A DNA stretch of 64,000 bases from Variovorax sp. V93 (GTDB lineage: Bacteria > Pseudomonadota > Gammaproteobacteria > Burkholderiales > Burkholderiaceae_C): assembly GCF_041154485.1 (NCBI RefSeq), contig NZ_AP028670.1, positions 744,001 through 808,000 on the forward strand, in the 5' to 3' direction. This document shows positions 50,178 to 58,697 of this stretch, piece by piece (within the stretch, counting starts at the first letter, position 1; the number at the start of each line of letters is the position of its first letter). The translations under genes were made by a program, and so were the position numbers. Below the pieces are notes generated by a model that did not search any database, was not told the origin of the DNA, and was given only the letters and a program-made list of their open reading frames with translations.

Positions 50178-51134
50178 ATGAACACCACCATTCGCTTTCA
50201 TTCCTACGGAGGCCCCGAAGTTCTCCAGGCCGAGCACCAGGCCGATGTCGGGGCGCCGTCCGAAGGACAGGTGCGCCTGCGCCACCTGGCCATTGGCGTG
50301 AACTTCATCGATACGATGTTCCGCCGGGGCATCGTCCCCGTTCCGCTGCCTGCAGTTCCTGGCGTCGAGGGCGTCGGCATCGTCGAGGCTCTCGGAGCAG
50401 GCGTCGGCGCCTTGAAGGTAGGCCAGCGCGTTGCCTACTATCTCGCTCCGGGCAGCTACACCCAGGTGCGCCTGATCGACGCAAGTGCATTGGTGCCGGT
50501 GCCCGACGATCTCGGCGCAGGGCAGATTGCGGCCGTCCTGACCAAGGGCTTGACCGCCTGGGCCGGGCTGAACGGCTACCACCAGATGCAGCCCGGCGAG
50601 ACGATCCTCGTCCAGGGCGCCTCGAGCAGCGTTGGCAGCCTGCTCGCGCGCTGGGCAAAAGCGCGCGGCGCCACAGTCATCGGCACCGCGGGAAGCCCCG
50701 AGAAACGCCGGACGCTGGAAGGCACCATCGACCATGTGCTGCCATCGGATGCGCAAGACCTGGCGCAACGGGTGCGGGAGATCGCGCCCGGCGGCGTCGA
50801 CGTGGTGTATGAGTTCGTCGGAAAGTCGACGTTCGATGCAACGCTTGCTTCGGTAAAGGATGGCGGCGTGGTCGTTTCCATCGGCGCCGCATCTGGCGCT
50901 CCGGCCTTCGACAAGGAAGCGGCCGCAAAGCGGGAGCTCAAGATGGTCGGCGGTCCGATGGCGCCTTATCTGACAGGCCGGGTGTCGCAGGCCGTGAATG
51001 ATGTTTTCGATGCTTTCAGGACGGGCGTATTGGGAGAAGTTCCGTTCACGGAGTATGCCCTGCGCAATGCATCCGAGGCGCATGCAGCCATTGCGGCGCG
51101 CACCAAGAATGGAGCGCTCGTGCTGGTACCTTGA
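50178..51134 (+). CDS. NADPH:quinone oxidoreductase, zinc-independent MDR family
   Basis: A 318-residue medium-chain reductase like E. coli Qor. The N-domain has GVNFIDTMFRRGIVP and VPGVEGVGIVEALGAGV; the Rossmann part contains LVQGASSSVGSLLARWAKARGATVIGTAGS, and no zinc-site Cys cluster is present. It reduces quinones or reactive enones with NADPH. Last gene of the SDR operon, followed directly by a rho-independent terminator, so the transcript ends here. Confidence 0.85.
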   Translation: MNTTIRFHSYGGPEVLQAEHQADVGAPSEGQVRLRHLAIGVNFIDTMFRRGIVPVPLPAVPGVEGVGIVEALGAGVGALKVGQRVAYYLAPGSYTQVRLIDASALVPVPDDLGAGQIAAVLTKGLTAWAGLNGYHQMQPGETILVQGASSSVGSLLARWAKARGATVIGTAGSPEKRRTLEGTIDHVLPSDAQDLAQRVREIAPGGVDVVYEFVGKSTFDATLASVKDGGVVVSIGAASGAPAFDKEAAAKRELKMVGGPMAPYLTGRVSQAVNDVFDAFRTGVLGEVPFTEYALRNASEAHAAIAARTKNGALVLVP

Positions 51135-51155
51135 GACGGGCGCCAGCCCATGAAG

Positions 51156-51186
51156 AAGAGATGCCCAGGCAGGCATCTCTTTTTTC
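51156..51186 (+). terminator. rho-independent terminator after quinone oxidoreductase
   Basis: A stem AAGAGATGCC / GGCATCTCTT (51156-51165 with 51172-51181), loop of six bases, is followed by a run of six T residues. It lies 22 bases past the stop of the oxidoreductase and closes the four-gene operon. Confidence 0.85.
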
Positions 51187-51315
51187 TTAGTGCAGCAGTT
51201 GTCCGAGCCAGAACGCCAGCACCGCTGCGGCCATGGTCACCACGAGACACGGAAGGATGAACAGGCCGGCTCCCAACTCTTCGTGGTGCGCTTCGATGTA
51301 CTTCCAGATCTTCAT
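51187..51315 (-). CDS. 42-residue single-span membrane protein
   Basis: A small gene: KIWKYIEAHHEELGAG followed by a hydrophobic segment LFILPCLVVTMAAAVLAFWLG and a short tail. One membrane span with the polar N-terminal helix is predicted. AGGAGC seven bases before ATG 51315 on the minus strand is a strong ribosome site. No family is recognised. It is in frame with the pirin remnant upstream with no stop between, so a fusion product is also possible; both lie behind box 3. Confidence 0.55.
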   Translation of the reverse strand: MKIWKYIEAHHEELGAGLFILPCLVVTMAAAVLAFWLGQLLH

Positions 51316-51741
51316 TAAAAAGCTCCTGACAAGATGGTCACCCGCCGCCGGCGGTATGCGCCCTTCGTGCCGAAGACGGCGGTCGCTCGACGGGCTGGCG
51401 TCGTGCCATACCCCGCCTCCCGCGCGCATCCGCTCGATGCTTCCGCCGGACAAGGTTCCGGCCGCACCCGTGGTGTCCTCGTAGCGCAGATCGCCGGAGA
51501 GCAGCACGGCGGGGGTCGCGATGCCCGAATGCGGATGCAACGGAAACAGCGATCCCCGCTTCGGCACCATGTCGAAATGGTCGACAAACACAAGAGGCTT
51601 GGTCAGCTCTCCAATGTCGGAAGGGCTGACGAGGCGTGCCACGGGTCCATGCGTGCGCCCGCTGGTGCGAGCCACCACGCCGCGGTTGCGGCTTGCAGGC
51701 GAGCGCTGCAGCCCGGGCGGAACGGAAGTCGTCGAGGTCAT
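51316..51741 (-). pseudogene. 5' remnant of a pirin gene
   Basis: From ATG 51741 (AAGGAA upstream) to about 51400 the frame encodes the N-terminal part of pirin: RLVSPSDIGELTKPLVFVDHFD, FPLHPHSGIATPAVLLSGDLRYEDTTG and MRAGGGVWHD. Pirins are about 230-300 residues with two cupin domains; here homology stops after some 114 residues at the first domain's end and unrelated sequence follows without a stop into the small membrane gene. The metal ligands HPHSG are kept. It is therefore truncated by deletion, not by a frameshift that I can see. Confidence 0.7.
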
Positions 51742-51802
51742 TGGGATTTCCTTTGGATTCATAGAACGAACCAAAGGTTAAAGGCTGGACTTCTCTCTGC
51801 GA

Positions 51803-51830
51803 AGCCTATATCTTTCGATGTGAACCATCT
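51803..51830 (-). promoter_or_regulatory. shared box 3, pirin/LysR divergent region
   Basis: AGCC 51803-51806, ten bases, GATG 51817-51820, five bases, CATC 51826-51829. Read towards the pirin remnant it ends 62 bases before that start; it is also 14 bases before the LysR start codon, the classic divergent, autoregulated LysR layout. Confidence 0.7.
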
Positions 51831-51843
51831 ATAGAGGAGATAC

Positions 51844-52755
51844 ATGCTCGACGGCGTCTCAATGGATCAGCTGCGCACTTTCATCGCCGCGGCGGACGAA
51901 GGCAGCTTCTCGGCCGCAGGTCGCCGCTTGCGGCGCGCCCAGTCCGTCGTGAGCCAGACCCTGGCAAACCTCGAAGGCCAGATCGATGTTCAGCTGTTCG
52001 ACCGGAGCGCCCGGTATCCACAACTGACCGAAGCCGGCATTGCCCTTCTGGCAGAGGCACGCCGGGTGGTGTCTGGCATGGACGGTTTCAAGGCAAAGGC
52101 TCGCACCATGGCCGAGGGGCTGGAGCCGGAGCTTTCAGTGGTCGTCGACGTCATGTATCCGATGGAGTCGCTGACGACGGCGGTGGGCCTCTTTCATGCG
52201 GCTTTCCCGCACACCCCACTCAGGCTGTACGTGGAGGCGCTTGGCGCTGTTGTTCAGCCAGTGCTGAATGGCAGTTGCCGCATCGGCATCATGGGTTCGA
52301 TGCCAACGGTACCCGAAGGCCTGGATACCGAGAAACTGCTGGACGTCCCCATGATCACTGTTGTGGCGCCGTTCCACCCGTTGGCCAAGAGCAAGGGGGT
52401 CATCTCTTCGGCCGAACTGTCGCAGCATGTGCAGCTGGTGCTCACTGATCGCACGGCCATGACGGAAGGAAAGAGCTTTGGGGTGTTTTCCGCGCTCACC
52501 TGGAAGCTGGCCGATCTGGGTGCGAAGCATGCTTTTCTGCGTGCCGGGTTCGGCTGGGGGCACATGCCCGCCGCGATGGTGCGCGCCGACCTGGAAGCTG
52601 ACGCCCTGGTGCCGATCACGCTGGAGATGTTCCACCCGAAAACGCCGCCCATCGCCATGCTCGCGGCCTACAGAAAGGACATGCCTCCAGGGCCAGCTGG
52701 GCGATGGTTCCTGGAGCAGCTGAGAGATGCCGGCCAGCTGGGCCGCCGCAGCTGA
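51844..52755 (+). CDS. LysR family regulator, proposed controller of the shared box
   Basis: A 303-residue regulator with winged helix MDQLRTFIAAADEGSFSAAGRRLRRAQSVVSQTLANLEGQI and a substrate-binding domain from about residue 95. GAGGAG at 51834-51839 places the start. It is divergent from the pirin remnant, with one copy of AGCC-N10-GATG-N5-CATC between them; the same element precedes DoxX, the SDR operon and WrbA. This makes it the best candidate to activate a redox/electrophile response regulon. The signal is unknown. Confidence 0.85.
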   Translation: MLDGVSMDQLRTFIAAADEGSFSAAGRRLRRAQSVVSQTLANLEGQIDVQLFDRSARYPQLTEAGIALLAEARRVVSGMDGFKAKARTMAEGLEPELSVVVDVMYPMESLTTAVGLFHAAFPHTPLRLYVEALGAVVQPVLNGSCRIGIMGSMPTVPEGLDTEKLLDVPMITVVAPFHPLAKSKGVISSAELSQHVQLVLTDRTAMTEGKSFGVFSALTWKLADLGAKHAFLRAGFGWGHMPAAMVRADLEADALVPITLEMFHPKTPPIAMLAAYRKDMPPGPAGRWFLEQLRDAGQLGRRS

Positions 52756-52788
52756 TCCCGCTCGGCCAGCGACGCGCCTCCTCCGGTC

Positions 52789-53388
52789 TCACCCGTGCAG
52801 CCTGGCCGCCGTACGTGCCACCAACTCGCCCTGGTGCTGGGCACCAGCCAGGTCGATGGCCGTAGGCTGCCGCGAGCCGTCGCCACCCGCGACGGTGGTC
52901 GCCCCATAAGGCGCGCCGCCAACGATCTCGTCGACGCTCATCTGGCCCGCATGGCTATAAGGCAGCCCGACGATAGTCATGCCGAAGTGCAGCAGGTTGG
53001 TGATGATCGAAAACAGCGTTGTCTCCTGGCCGCCATGCTGCGTGGCGCTCGACGTGAATGCCGCACCTACCTTCCCGTTCAACGCGCCGCGCGCCCAGAG
53101 CCCGCCCGCCTGGTCCAGGAATGCTGCCATTTGCGAGGACATACGTCCGAACCGGGTACCCGTGCCAATCACGATAGCGTCGTAGTTTTCGAGCTCGGCC
53201 ACCGTTGCCACGGGCGCGGCCTGGTCCAGCTTGAAATGAGCGTTTCGCGCGATCGCTTCCGGCACGGTTTCCGGAACGCGCTTGACGTCGACTTGCGCAC
53301 CGGTGCTGCGGGCACCTTCGGCAATGGCTTGCGCGAGCGTCTCGACGTGTCCGTAGGACGAGTAATAAAGAACAAGAACCTTGGTCAT
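52789..53388 (-). CDS. wrbA: NAD(P)H:quinone oxidoreductase, WrbA type
   Basis: A 199-residue flavodoxin-like enzyme. FMN phosphate loop [15 protein letters not shown], then [27 protein letters not shown] and [18 protein letters not shown], the WrbA signature, and [10 protein letters not shown]. WrbA makes two-electron reductions of quinones, avoiding semiquinone radicals. ATG 53388 is preceded by AGGAGCTTCATCAA. The start is 80 bases downstream of box 4, linking it to the LysR regulon. Confidence 0.9.
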   Translation of the reverse strand: MTKVLVLYYSSYGHVETLAQAIAEGARSTGAQVDVKRVPETVPEAIARNAHFKLDQAAPVATVAELENYDAIVIGTGTRFGRMSSQMAAFLDQAGGLWARGALNGKVGAAFTSSATQHGGQETTLFSIITNLLHFGMTIVGLPYSHAGQMSVDEIVGGAPYGATTVAGGDGSRQPTAIDLAGAQHQGELVARTAARLHG

Positions 53389-53724
53389 TTGATGAAGCTC
53401 CTTTGGGTTTTTGGCAACTCGGCGAGTTGCAGTGCACAAAGAATAGCTTCGCTGGATCCATCAAAATAGCCTCTAAATTTCGATGGAAAGCATCGGCAGA
53501 TCAGATAGATGATGACGTTTGGATCTGGTTAGACCACCTGAAAGCAGGCTACGCACGACCGGTCGTTTCAGCGCCTGCGCCCACGTCCGGCGGTTCGGCC
53601 GCCTGCCACACCGCGTCGATACGGATCGCCGCTCCGGCAAAATTCGGCTGAAAGAAGCCGCTTGAAAAGCCATCGACAAAAAGGCTCATGGCGGCATTGC
53701 GCCCCCTGAAGGAGTTCCCCGCCC
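53389..53724. other. 336-base gap between WrbA and DUF4303 genes
   Basis: Apart from box 4 I see no supported feature. Short open frames on both strands (such as a 46-codon minus-strand frame ending at 53549) have no recognisable motif or ribosome site, so they are not called. Confidence 0.5.
53468..53494 (-). promoter_or_regulatory. shared box 4, WrbA promoter
   Basis: AGCC 53468-53471, ten bases, GATG 53482-53485, GAAAG, CATC 53491-53494. Read towards WrbA it is GATG-N5-CATC-N10-GGCT, ending 80 bases from the start codon. The 17 bases GATGCTTTCCATCxAAA nearly equal box 2. Confidence 0.7.
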
Positions 53725-54474
53725 ATGACCTGGTCACTGTTCTACCGCTTCGACAACGACGTGCCCACGGACTTTCACGAACTGCGCCAATTCGGCAGTT
53801 CGCTGTGGAGTGCAAACGGAAAGGTGATAACCATGGGGCACTCCATGGTCACCGAGTTCGCAAGTCCCCAAGCCGCAAAGGATGCCCTCGTGCAGCGCGG
53901 CAAAGAAATCGAGGCGCAGGGCTACAAACGGGTGCGCCAAGGCATACACGATCCCGCTCGCATCGACTTTCCTTTGCTCACCACTGAGATCCGCGAAGGT
54001 GCTCGCCGCGCCTTCCAGGCCATCCGCGCGGCCCATCCTGACGAGACCATCCGCCTTTTCGCGCTTGGCAGCGATGACGGTGCAATGACCATCGTCCACG
54101 CTGCCGGCAATCTCGCCTTGAGCGCTCTGGGTGACATGGACGATGAAAGCGAGGTCTGGCACTTCGCCGAGTGGCCCTACGAGGAGGGCGGTGAGTTCCT
54201 CGATATCGCTTACCGCATGATCCTGGCATGCCACCGCAGCGACTTGCCTTGCGACGTTGAGTTCGACGTCCTGCACGCAGGCCTCTTCGAGGCTTGCATT
54301 GCCGCGATGGAACAGCTCGACCGTGAAGGTTTCTTCGGCACCGGCGAGGCGCGTGAAGAGGTTGTGCTGCTGTGCCAAAGCGAAGGCACCGAGGACATGG
54401 AAGGCTCGATCGGCCGACTCAATACTTCTCGCGTGGTGAGTCGACTCGAACGCTGGATCAAGCTCTGCGAATGA
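53725..54474 (+). CDS. DUF4303 family protein with N-terminal WGR-like part
   Basis: A 249-residue protein. Residues 1-80 contain TEFASPQAAKDALVQRGKEIEAQGYKRV, a helix-and-strand pattern like WGR domains; residues about 85-245 match DUF4303 (TEIREGARRAFQAIRAAHPDETIRLFALGSDDGAMTIVHAAGN). DUF4303 proteins are often near toxin-immunity or polymorphic genes but have no known activity. No toxin gene is adjacent. GGAGTTCCCCGCCC precedes ATG 53725. Confidence 0.65.
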   Translation: MTWSLFYRFDNDVPTDFHELRQFGSSLWSANGKVITMGHSMVTEFASPQAAKDALVQRGKEIEAQGYKRVRQGIHDPARIDFPLLTTEIREGARRAFQAIRAAHPDETIRLFALGSDDGAMTIVHAAGNLALSALGDMDDESEVWHFAEWPYEEGGEFLDIAYRMILACHRSDLPCDVEFDVLHAGLFEACIAAMEQLDREGFFGTGEAREEVVLLCQSEGTEDMEGSIGRLNTSRVVSRLERWIKLCE

Positions 54475-54615
54475 GCTTCGGCCCGACCGGATTCCGATTC
54501 GCCCAATGAGGCTGCCATGTGATACCCCCATTCAACCCAGCGCCCCCGCATTCGGGGGACGGGTTCGCGCCGGGGCCGCGCCTGTGCCTTGCGCTGCGGC
54601 TTGGTGGAGAAGGAC

Positions 54616-55164
54616 TCAGGTCGGGCGTTCCGACAACCCTTCGATCCGCCGGGTCAGGGCGCGCACCGCGTCGGTCAGCGCCAGCAGTTCGCGTTCCTTC
54701 AGGAGGTCGATCTTCTCGTGCAGAAGTTCGATCTCCAACTCCGCCTTGACATTGATCTCGTAGTCGGTTTCGGCGTGGCGCCGGTCCTGCTCGGACTGCC
54801 GGTTCTGGCTCATCATGATTGCCGGCGCGGTGTAGGCCGCCTGGAACGACAGGAGCAGGTTCAGGAGGATGAACGGATACGGGTCCCAAGCGCCCTTCCC
54901 GGTCATCGCGTTGCCGACGATCCACAGCACGATGGCCGTGCTCTGGAAGATGATGAAGCGCCACGACCCGACGGTTGCGGCCACCGCGTCGGCCAGGCGT
55001 TGACCGCGGGTCGGCTCGGGTGGCAAGAGATGCTCGGGAGCCGTCGGCGGTTTGGCCGATCTGGCTTGCCGGTGGGCGCGCCGGCGCATGCGAAGCGACT
55101 CCAGCCGAAGCCGATCTTCGGCTGCCAGGGTCGTCGCAATCTGGGTGGGGTGTTTGTCGTTCAT
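54616..55164 (-). CDS. DUF1003 family membrane protein
   Basis: A 182-residue protein. A basic N-terminal half (RLRLESLRMRRRAHRQARS) precedes DUF1003: RLADAVAATVGSWRFIIFQSTAIVLWIVGN and YPFILLNLLLSFQAAYTAPAIMMSQNRQSEQDR, two membrane spans with the MSQNRQ-x-x-DR signature. A C-terminal helix VKAELEIELLHEKIDLLKERELL may be a coiled coil. Function unknown. GGAGCCCC precedes ATG 55164. Confidence 0.8.
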   Translation of the reverse strand: MNDKHPTQIATTLAAEDRLRLESLRMRRRAHRQARSAKPPTAPEHLLPPEPTRGQRLADAVAATVGSWRFIIFQSTAIVLWIVGNAMTGKGAWDPYPFILLNLLLSFQAAYTAPAIMMSQNRQSEQDRRHAETDYEINVKAELEIELLHEKIDLLKERELLALTDAVRALTRRIEGLSERPT

Positions 55165-55505
55165 AGGGGCTCCGATGCTGAGGTCAAGGGCGATGTCGAT
55201 GGCCCGCGTCCGCCAAACGCCGCAAGCCCGGTTGCATCATGGGGCAGACAGCATGCGGATGCTTGACGACGCCAAGAAGCGTTGCACCTGTGCCCACGCC
55301 AGCGCGTTCCCAGCCGCAGCTGGGTGCGTCGGCGCGCGGCTTGCGGGCGCATCAAACCGTCGATCGAAATGGACTGGACGTTGACTCCTTGACCCGCCGA
55401 GTTCCACCGGCAGCTGTGCGGCGCCAAGTCGGTCGGTCATTTCAGTGCACGCCTCCTCCGCCTGCGATGCGGTTGCAGATGCTTTGCCTTCTCCGCCTGC
55501 TCGCC
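55165..55505. other. 341-base gap upstream of DUF1003, no recognised gene
   Basis: A minus-strand frame of about 66 codons ending at 55237 has GGAGGCG before its ATG near 55440 but encodes an Arg/Ala-rich, unrecognised sequence. I see no promoter palindrome. It may be leftover sequence between two unrelated units. Confidence 0.4.
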
Positions 55506-56399
55506 CTAGGGCCTCTGCTGGATCAAGGTTCTCATGAACGCCAGGCTGGCCGGGGCCAGGGTGCGGCCGATCCGGGTGACGATGCCCACCGACCGGAAGG
55601 TCGCCGGCTGTACGAGCGGGATGGCCGCCAGATCGCGCATATCGGCCAATCCGAGCGAAAGCCGCGGCAGCGCAGCGATGCCGAGACCTTCCTTCACCAA
55701 CGCGCAGCACGCGGCCACACTCGGCGCGTCGAATGCCGCGCGCACCGCGAGCCTTTTCCGGACGAAGACACTGTCGATGATCGGGCGAATGCTGCTGCCA
55801 GATTGAACGCCGATGTAAGGCCTGTCGGCCAGGATGGACCACGGCGCATTGGCGCGGGCTGCGACCGGGTCGTCTTCACGGCACACCAGCATCATCGGAT
55901 CGTCCTGCAGCGGCTGGTAGCGCAGCCGCTGATCCGGCGCCGGCTTCGCGCACAGGCCGAAATCGGCCCTGCCCCCTTCCACCGCGGCCAGCAACGGCTC
56001 GGCCGTCAGTTCCTGCAGCTTGAACTCCACCTGCGGGTGCTGCTGCCTGAAGGTGGCGATGGCCGAGGGCAAGAGCGCAACGCTCATGGACGGCAGCGCG
56101 GCCACGTTGACTTGCCCGCGGTACCCCTTCATGAAGTGACCGAGTTCACTCAGCGCGCTGTCGAAGTCACCCAGCACGCGGCGGGCAATGTGCAGCAACT
56201 CCTGCCCGGCCGGGGTGATCGTCACGCGCCGGGTGTCACGGTCGAACAGCCGTGTGCCAAGCGCCTCTTCCGCCAGCCGCAGCGTGCGGCTGAGTGCAGG
56301 CTGGGAAACGCCCAGCTTGCGCGCCGCCGCCCGGAAGCTCCCCGCCTCGTCGACTTCGACGATGACTTCCAGTTGGCGAAGACTCAGGTTCAGGCGCAT
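55506..56399 (-). CDS. LysR family transcriptional regulator
   Basis: A 297-residue regulator with LSLRQLEVIVEVDEAGSFRAAARKLGVSQPALSRTLRLAEEALG as DNA-binding region and a substrate-binding domain from GQVNVAALPSMSVALLPSAIATFRQQHP. The pattern is of the CbbR/GltC-like group near catabolic genes. ATG 56399 begins the conserved winged helix; the longer opening lies in the divergent promoter. It faces a CoA transferase/Bug/AtuA operon across 100 bases that hold an inverted repeat at 56411-56431, so it probably controls that operon. Confidence 0.85.
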   Translation of the reverse strand: MRLNLSLRQLEVIVEVDEAGSFRAAARKLGVSQPALSRTLRLAEEALGTRLFDRDTRRVTITPAGQELLHIARRVLGDFDSALSELGHFMKGYRGQVNVAALPSMSVALLPSAIATFRQQHPQVEFKLQELTAEPLLAAVEGGRADFGLCAKPAPDQRLRYQPLQDDPMMLVCREDDPVAARANAPWSILADRPYIGVQSGSSIRPIIDSVFVRKRLAVRAAFDAPSVAACCALVKEGLGIAALPRLSLGLADMRDLAAIPLVQPATFRSVGIVTRIGRTLAPASLAFMRTLIQQRP

Positions 56400-56410
56400 G
56401 CGGGGTCCCA

Positions 56411-56431
56411 GTGATCCAATTAAGTTATCAC
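56411..56431. promoter_or_regulatory. LysR-type T-N11-A operator candidate
   Basis: GTGAT (56411-56415) and ATCAC (56427-56431) form a perfect inverted repeat with an 11-base centre, the standard T-N11-A LysR half-site form. It lies 12 bases upstream of the regulator start and 68 bases before the CoA transferase. Confidence 0.65.
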
Positions 56432-56499
56432 AGAAAACCTCTCTTGAGCATTCCCATATCAGTGCCGGCTGCCTAGACTGGCCCCACAAGGAGACAGAA

Positions 56500-57654
56500 A
56501 TGAACACTGCGGCAGCGGCCCCCCTTGCGGGCGTGCGTGTGGTCGAACTCGGCCAAGTGCTGGCGGGCCCGTTTGCCGGCGCCATCCTGGCGGACCTGGG
56601 GGCGGAGGTCGCGAAGGTCGAGCGCGTCGAAGGTGGCGACGATGCACGCCGCATGGGCCCGGCCTATCGCCACGGCGACGCACTGATCTTCCACATCTTC
56701 AATCGCGGCAAGCGCTCCGTTGCACTGGACCTGCGGTCGGAGGCAGGTCGCGCCAGCCTCGAACAACTGCTCGCGCAGGCCGATGTCTGCATCCACAACC
56801 TGCGGCCGGACGTGCCCAAGGCGCTGGGCATCGACGGCCCGTCGTTGTGCGCGCGCCATCCGCGCTTGATCTACGGCGAAATTTCCGCCTTCGGCCACCG
56901 GGGGCCCATGGCAATGCAACCCGGCTACGAACCCTTGATCCAGGCGTTCAGCGGTCTCTCGAGTACCAATGGCGGACCGGATGATCCGCCGCTTCGCTCC
57001 GGCGCCTCGGTGTGCGACCAGGGCAGCGGCATGTGGCTCGTGATCGGCGTGCTGGCCATGCTGCACCGGCGCGCGCAGACCGGACGCGGCGGCATGCTGC
57101 AGACGTCGCTGCTCGAAACGGCCCTGGTCTGGAACGGCCAGAAGAGCGATGCCTACCTGAACGAAGGACGCCTGCCCGAGCGCCACCGGTCGGGCCATCC
57201 CGGCTTCGTCCCCTACGAGGCCTTCGACACGGCCGACGGGCCGCTGCTCATCTGCTGTGGCAACGACCGGCTCTTCGCCAAGCTGGCCGAGGTCCTGGAC
57301 CAGCGTCAATGGCTGGACGACGAGCGATTCGCAACGAACAGGGCGCGCCTGGCGCACAAGGCGGAAATGCTGGCGGAACTGGCGCCCCTGCTGAAGATGC
57401 GTCCGCTTGCGGAATGGGTCGAGCGCCTCGAGGCCGCGGGCGTGCCCTGCGCGCCCATCAACAGCGTTCCGCAAGCGCTGGACGATCCGCAGGTGCAAGC
57501 GCTGGACCTGTTGGCACGTGTGCCCGGCGAGGACTTCCGCCTCACGGCATCTCCGCTGTCCTTCGACGGGCAGCGTCCCGCCATCACCGCATCCGCGCCG
57601 CGCCTGGGCGAACACAACGCCCACTACGGCCTGCCGGAATTCGTACCTGTCTGA
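56500..57654 (+). CDS. CaiB/BaiF-type (family III) CoA transferase
   Basis: A 384-residue enzyme: LAGVRVVELGQVLAGPFAGAILADLGAEVAKVE, FNRGKRSVALDLRS, HNLRPDVPKALGI and the active-site region QPGYEPLIQAFSG. The usual Asp that becomes the acyl-CoA anhydride is Glu here. This occurs in a subgroup of the family, so activity is not excluded. ATG 56500 follows AAGGAGACAGAA. Opens an operon with a Bug receptor and an AtuA-like protein. Confidence 0.8.
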   Translation: MNTAAAAPLAGVRVVELGQVLAGPFAGAILADLGAEVAKVERVEGGDDARRMGPAYRHGDALIFHIFNRGKRSVALDLRSEAGRASLEQLLAQADVCIHNLRPDVPKALGIDGPSLCARHPRLIYGEISAFGHRGPMAMQPGYEPLIQAFSGLSSTNGGPDDPPLRSGASVCDQGSGMWLVIGVLAMLHRRAQTGRGGMLQTSLLETALVWNGQKSDAYLNEGRLPERHRSGHPGFVPYEAFDTADGPLLICCGNDRLFAKLAEVLDQRQWLDDERFATNRARLAHKAEMLAELAPLLKMRPLAEWVERLEAAGVPCAPINSVPQALDDPQVQALDLLARVPGEDFRLTASPLSFDGQRPAITASAPRLGEHNAHYGLPEFVPV

Positions 57655-57685
57655 TCGCCGGCCCCATCGAACAAAAGGAGACCAC

Positions 57686-58660
57686 ATGATTCATCCCCGC
57701 CACCGAATCGGGCTGCTGCTTGCAGCGGCCACCTGCGCCCTGGGCCTGCCAGCCGCGCAGGCGGACACCTTTCCGAGCAAGCCGATCACGCTGGTGGTGC
57801 CTTTCGCGGCCGGCAGCGGCACCGACCAGATGGCCCGCGTGTTCGCCCAGGCGATGGGTGACGAAGTCAAGGTGCCCATCGTGGTGGACAACCGCGCCGG
57901 TGCCAGCGGCTTCCTTGCGGCCCAGTACGTGGCCAAGGCGCCGCCGGACGGCTACACGGTGCTGATCACGACCAACACCACCCAGTCGGCCAACGAGCAC
58001 CTCTTCAAGAAGCTGCCCTACGACCCGGTGAAGGACTTTGCGCCGGTGAGCCTGCTGTCCAAGGGCTACATGCTGCTGCTGGTGCGCCCGGATTCGCCGT
58101 ACAGGTCGGTGGGCGACCTCATCGCCGCTGCCAGGAAGTCGCCGGGCAAGCTGAACTTCGGCAGCGGCTCGTCGTCCAGCCGCGTGGCCAGCGAGCTGCT
58201 CAAGCAGATGGCGGGCGTGGACATGGTCAACGTGCCGTACAAGAGCAACCCGATGGCCATCACCGACCTCATGGGCGGACAGGTGGACTTCATGTTCGCC
58301 GATGCCCCCACGGCGCTGCCCCAGGTGGAAGGCGGCAAGCTGCGTGCGCTGGCCGTGAGCGGCCCCAGGCGCATCGCCGCCGCCCCCAACATCCCGACGG
58401 TGGACGAAGCCGGCGTGAAAGACTACGACATGTCGTATTGGACGGCGGTCTACCTGCCGGCCCGCACCCCGCAGGCCATCGTGCAGAAATTCAATGGCTG
58501 GCTGGCGAAGGCTTCGGCCACGCCGCTTGCCAAAGAGTTTCTGGTCAAGACCAGCGGGGAGGAGGCCTTGAGCACACCCGAGCAGCTGGCGCAGTTCCAG
58601 GCGAACGAGTCCGGCAAATGGGGTCGCGTCATCAAGGCCGCAGGCATTCAGCCCGAATGA
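57686..58660 (+). CDS. Bug family solute receptor
   Basis: A 324-residue exported receptor with leader GLLLAAATCALGLPAAQAD and mature FPSKPITLVVPFAAGSGTDQMARVFAQAM, where the common G-G-x-T-D is G-S-G-T-D. IVVDNRAGASGFLAAQYVAKAPPDGYTVL and VNVPYKSNPMAITDLMGGQ complete the pattern. AAAGGAGACCAC precedes ATG 57686. It sits between a CoA transferase and an AtuA-like protein and probably binds the acid that they process. Confidence 0.85.
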   Translation: MIHPRHRIGLLLAAATCALGLPAAQADTFPSKPITLVVPFAAGSGTDQMARVFAQAMGDEVKVPIVVDNRAGASGFLAAQYVAKAPPDGYTVLITTNTTQSANEHLFKKLPYDPVKDFAPVSLLSKGYMLLLVRPDSPYRSVGDLIAAARKSPGKLNFGSGSSSSRVASELLKQMAGVDMVNVPYKSNPMAITDLMGGQVDFMFADAPTALPQVEGGKLRALAVSGPRRIAAAPNIPTVDEAGVKDYDMSYWTAVYLPARTPQAIVQKFNGWLAKASATPLAKEFLVKTSGEEALSTPEQLAQFQANESGKWGRVIKAAGIQPE

Positions 58661-58697
58661 ACCGAACCGCATCCGCCGACCGTTGGAGAGTCAGATC

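Noticed and set aside
53549..53815. Minus-strand open frame in the WrbA/DUF4303 gap
   Set aside because: Overlaps the DUF4303 start, lacks ribosome site and recognisable motif.
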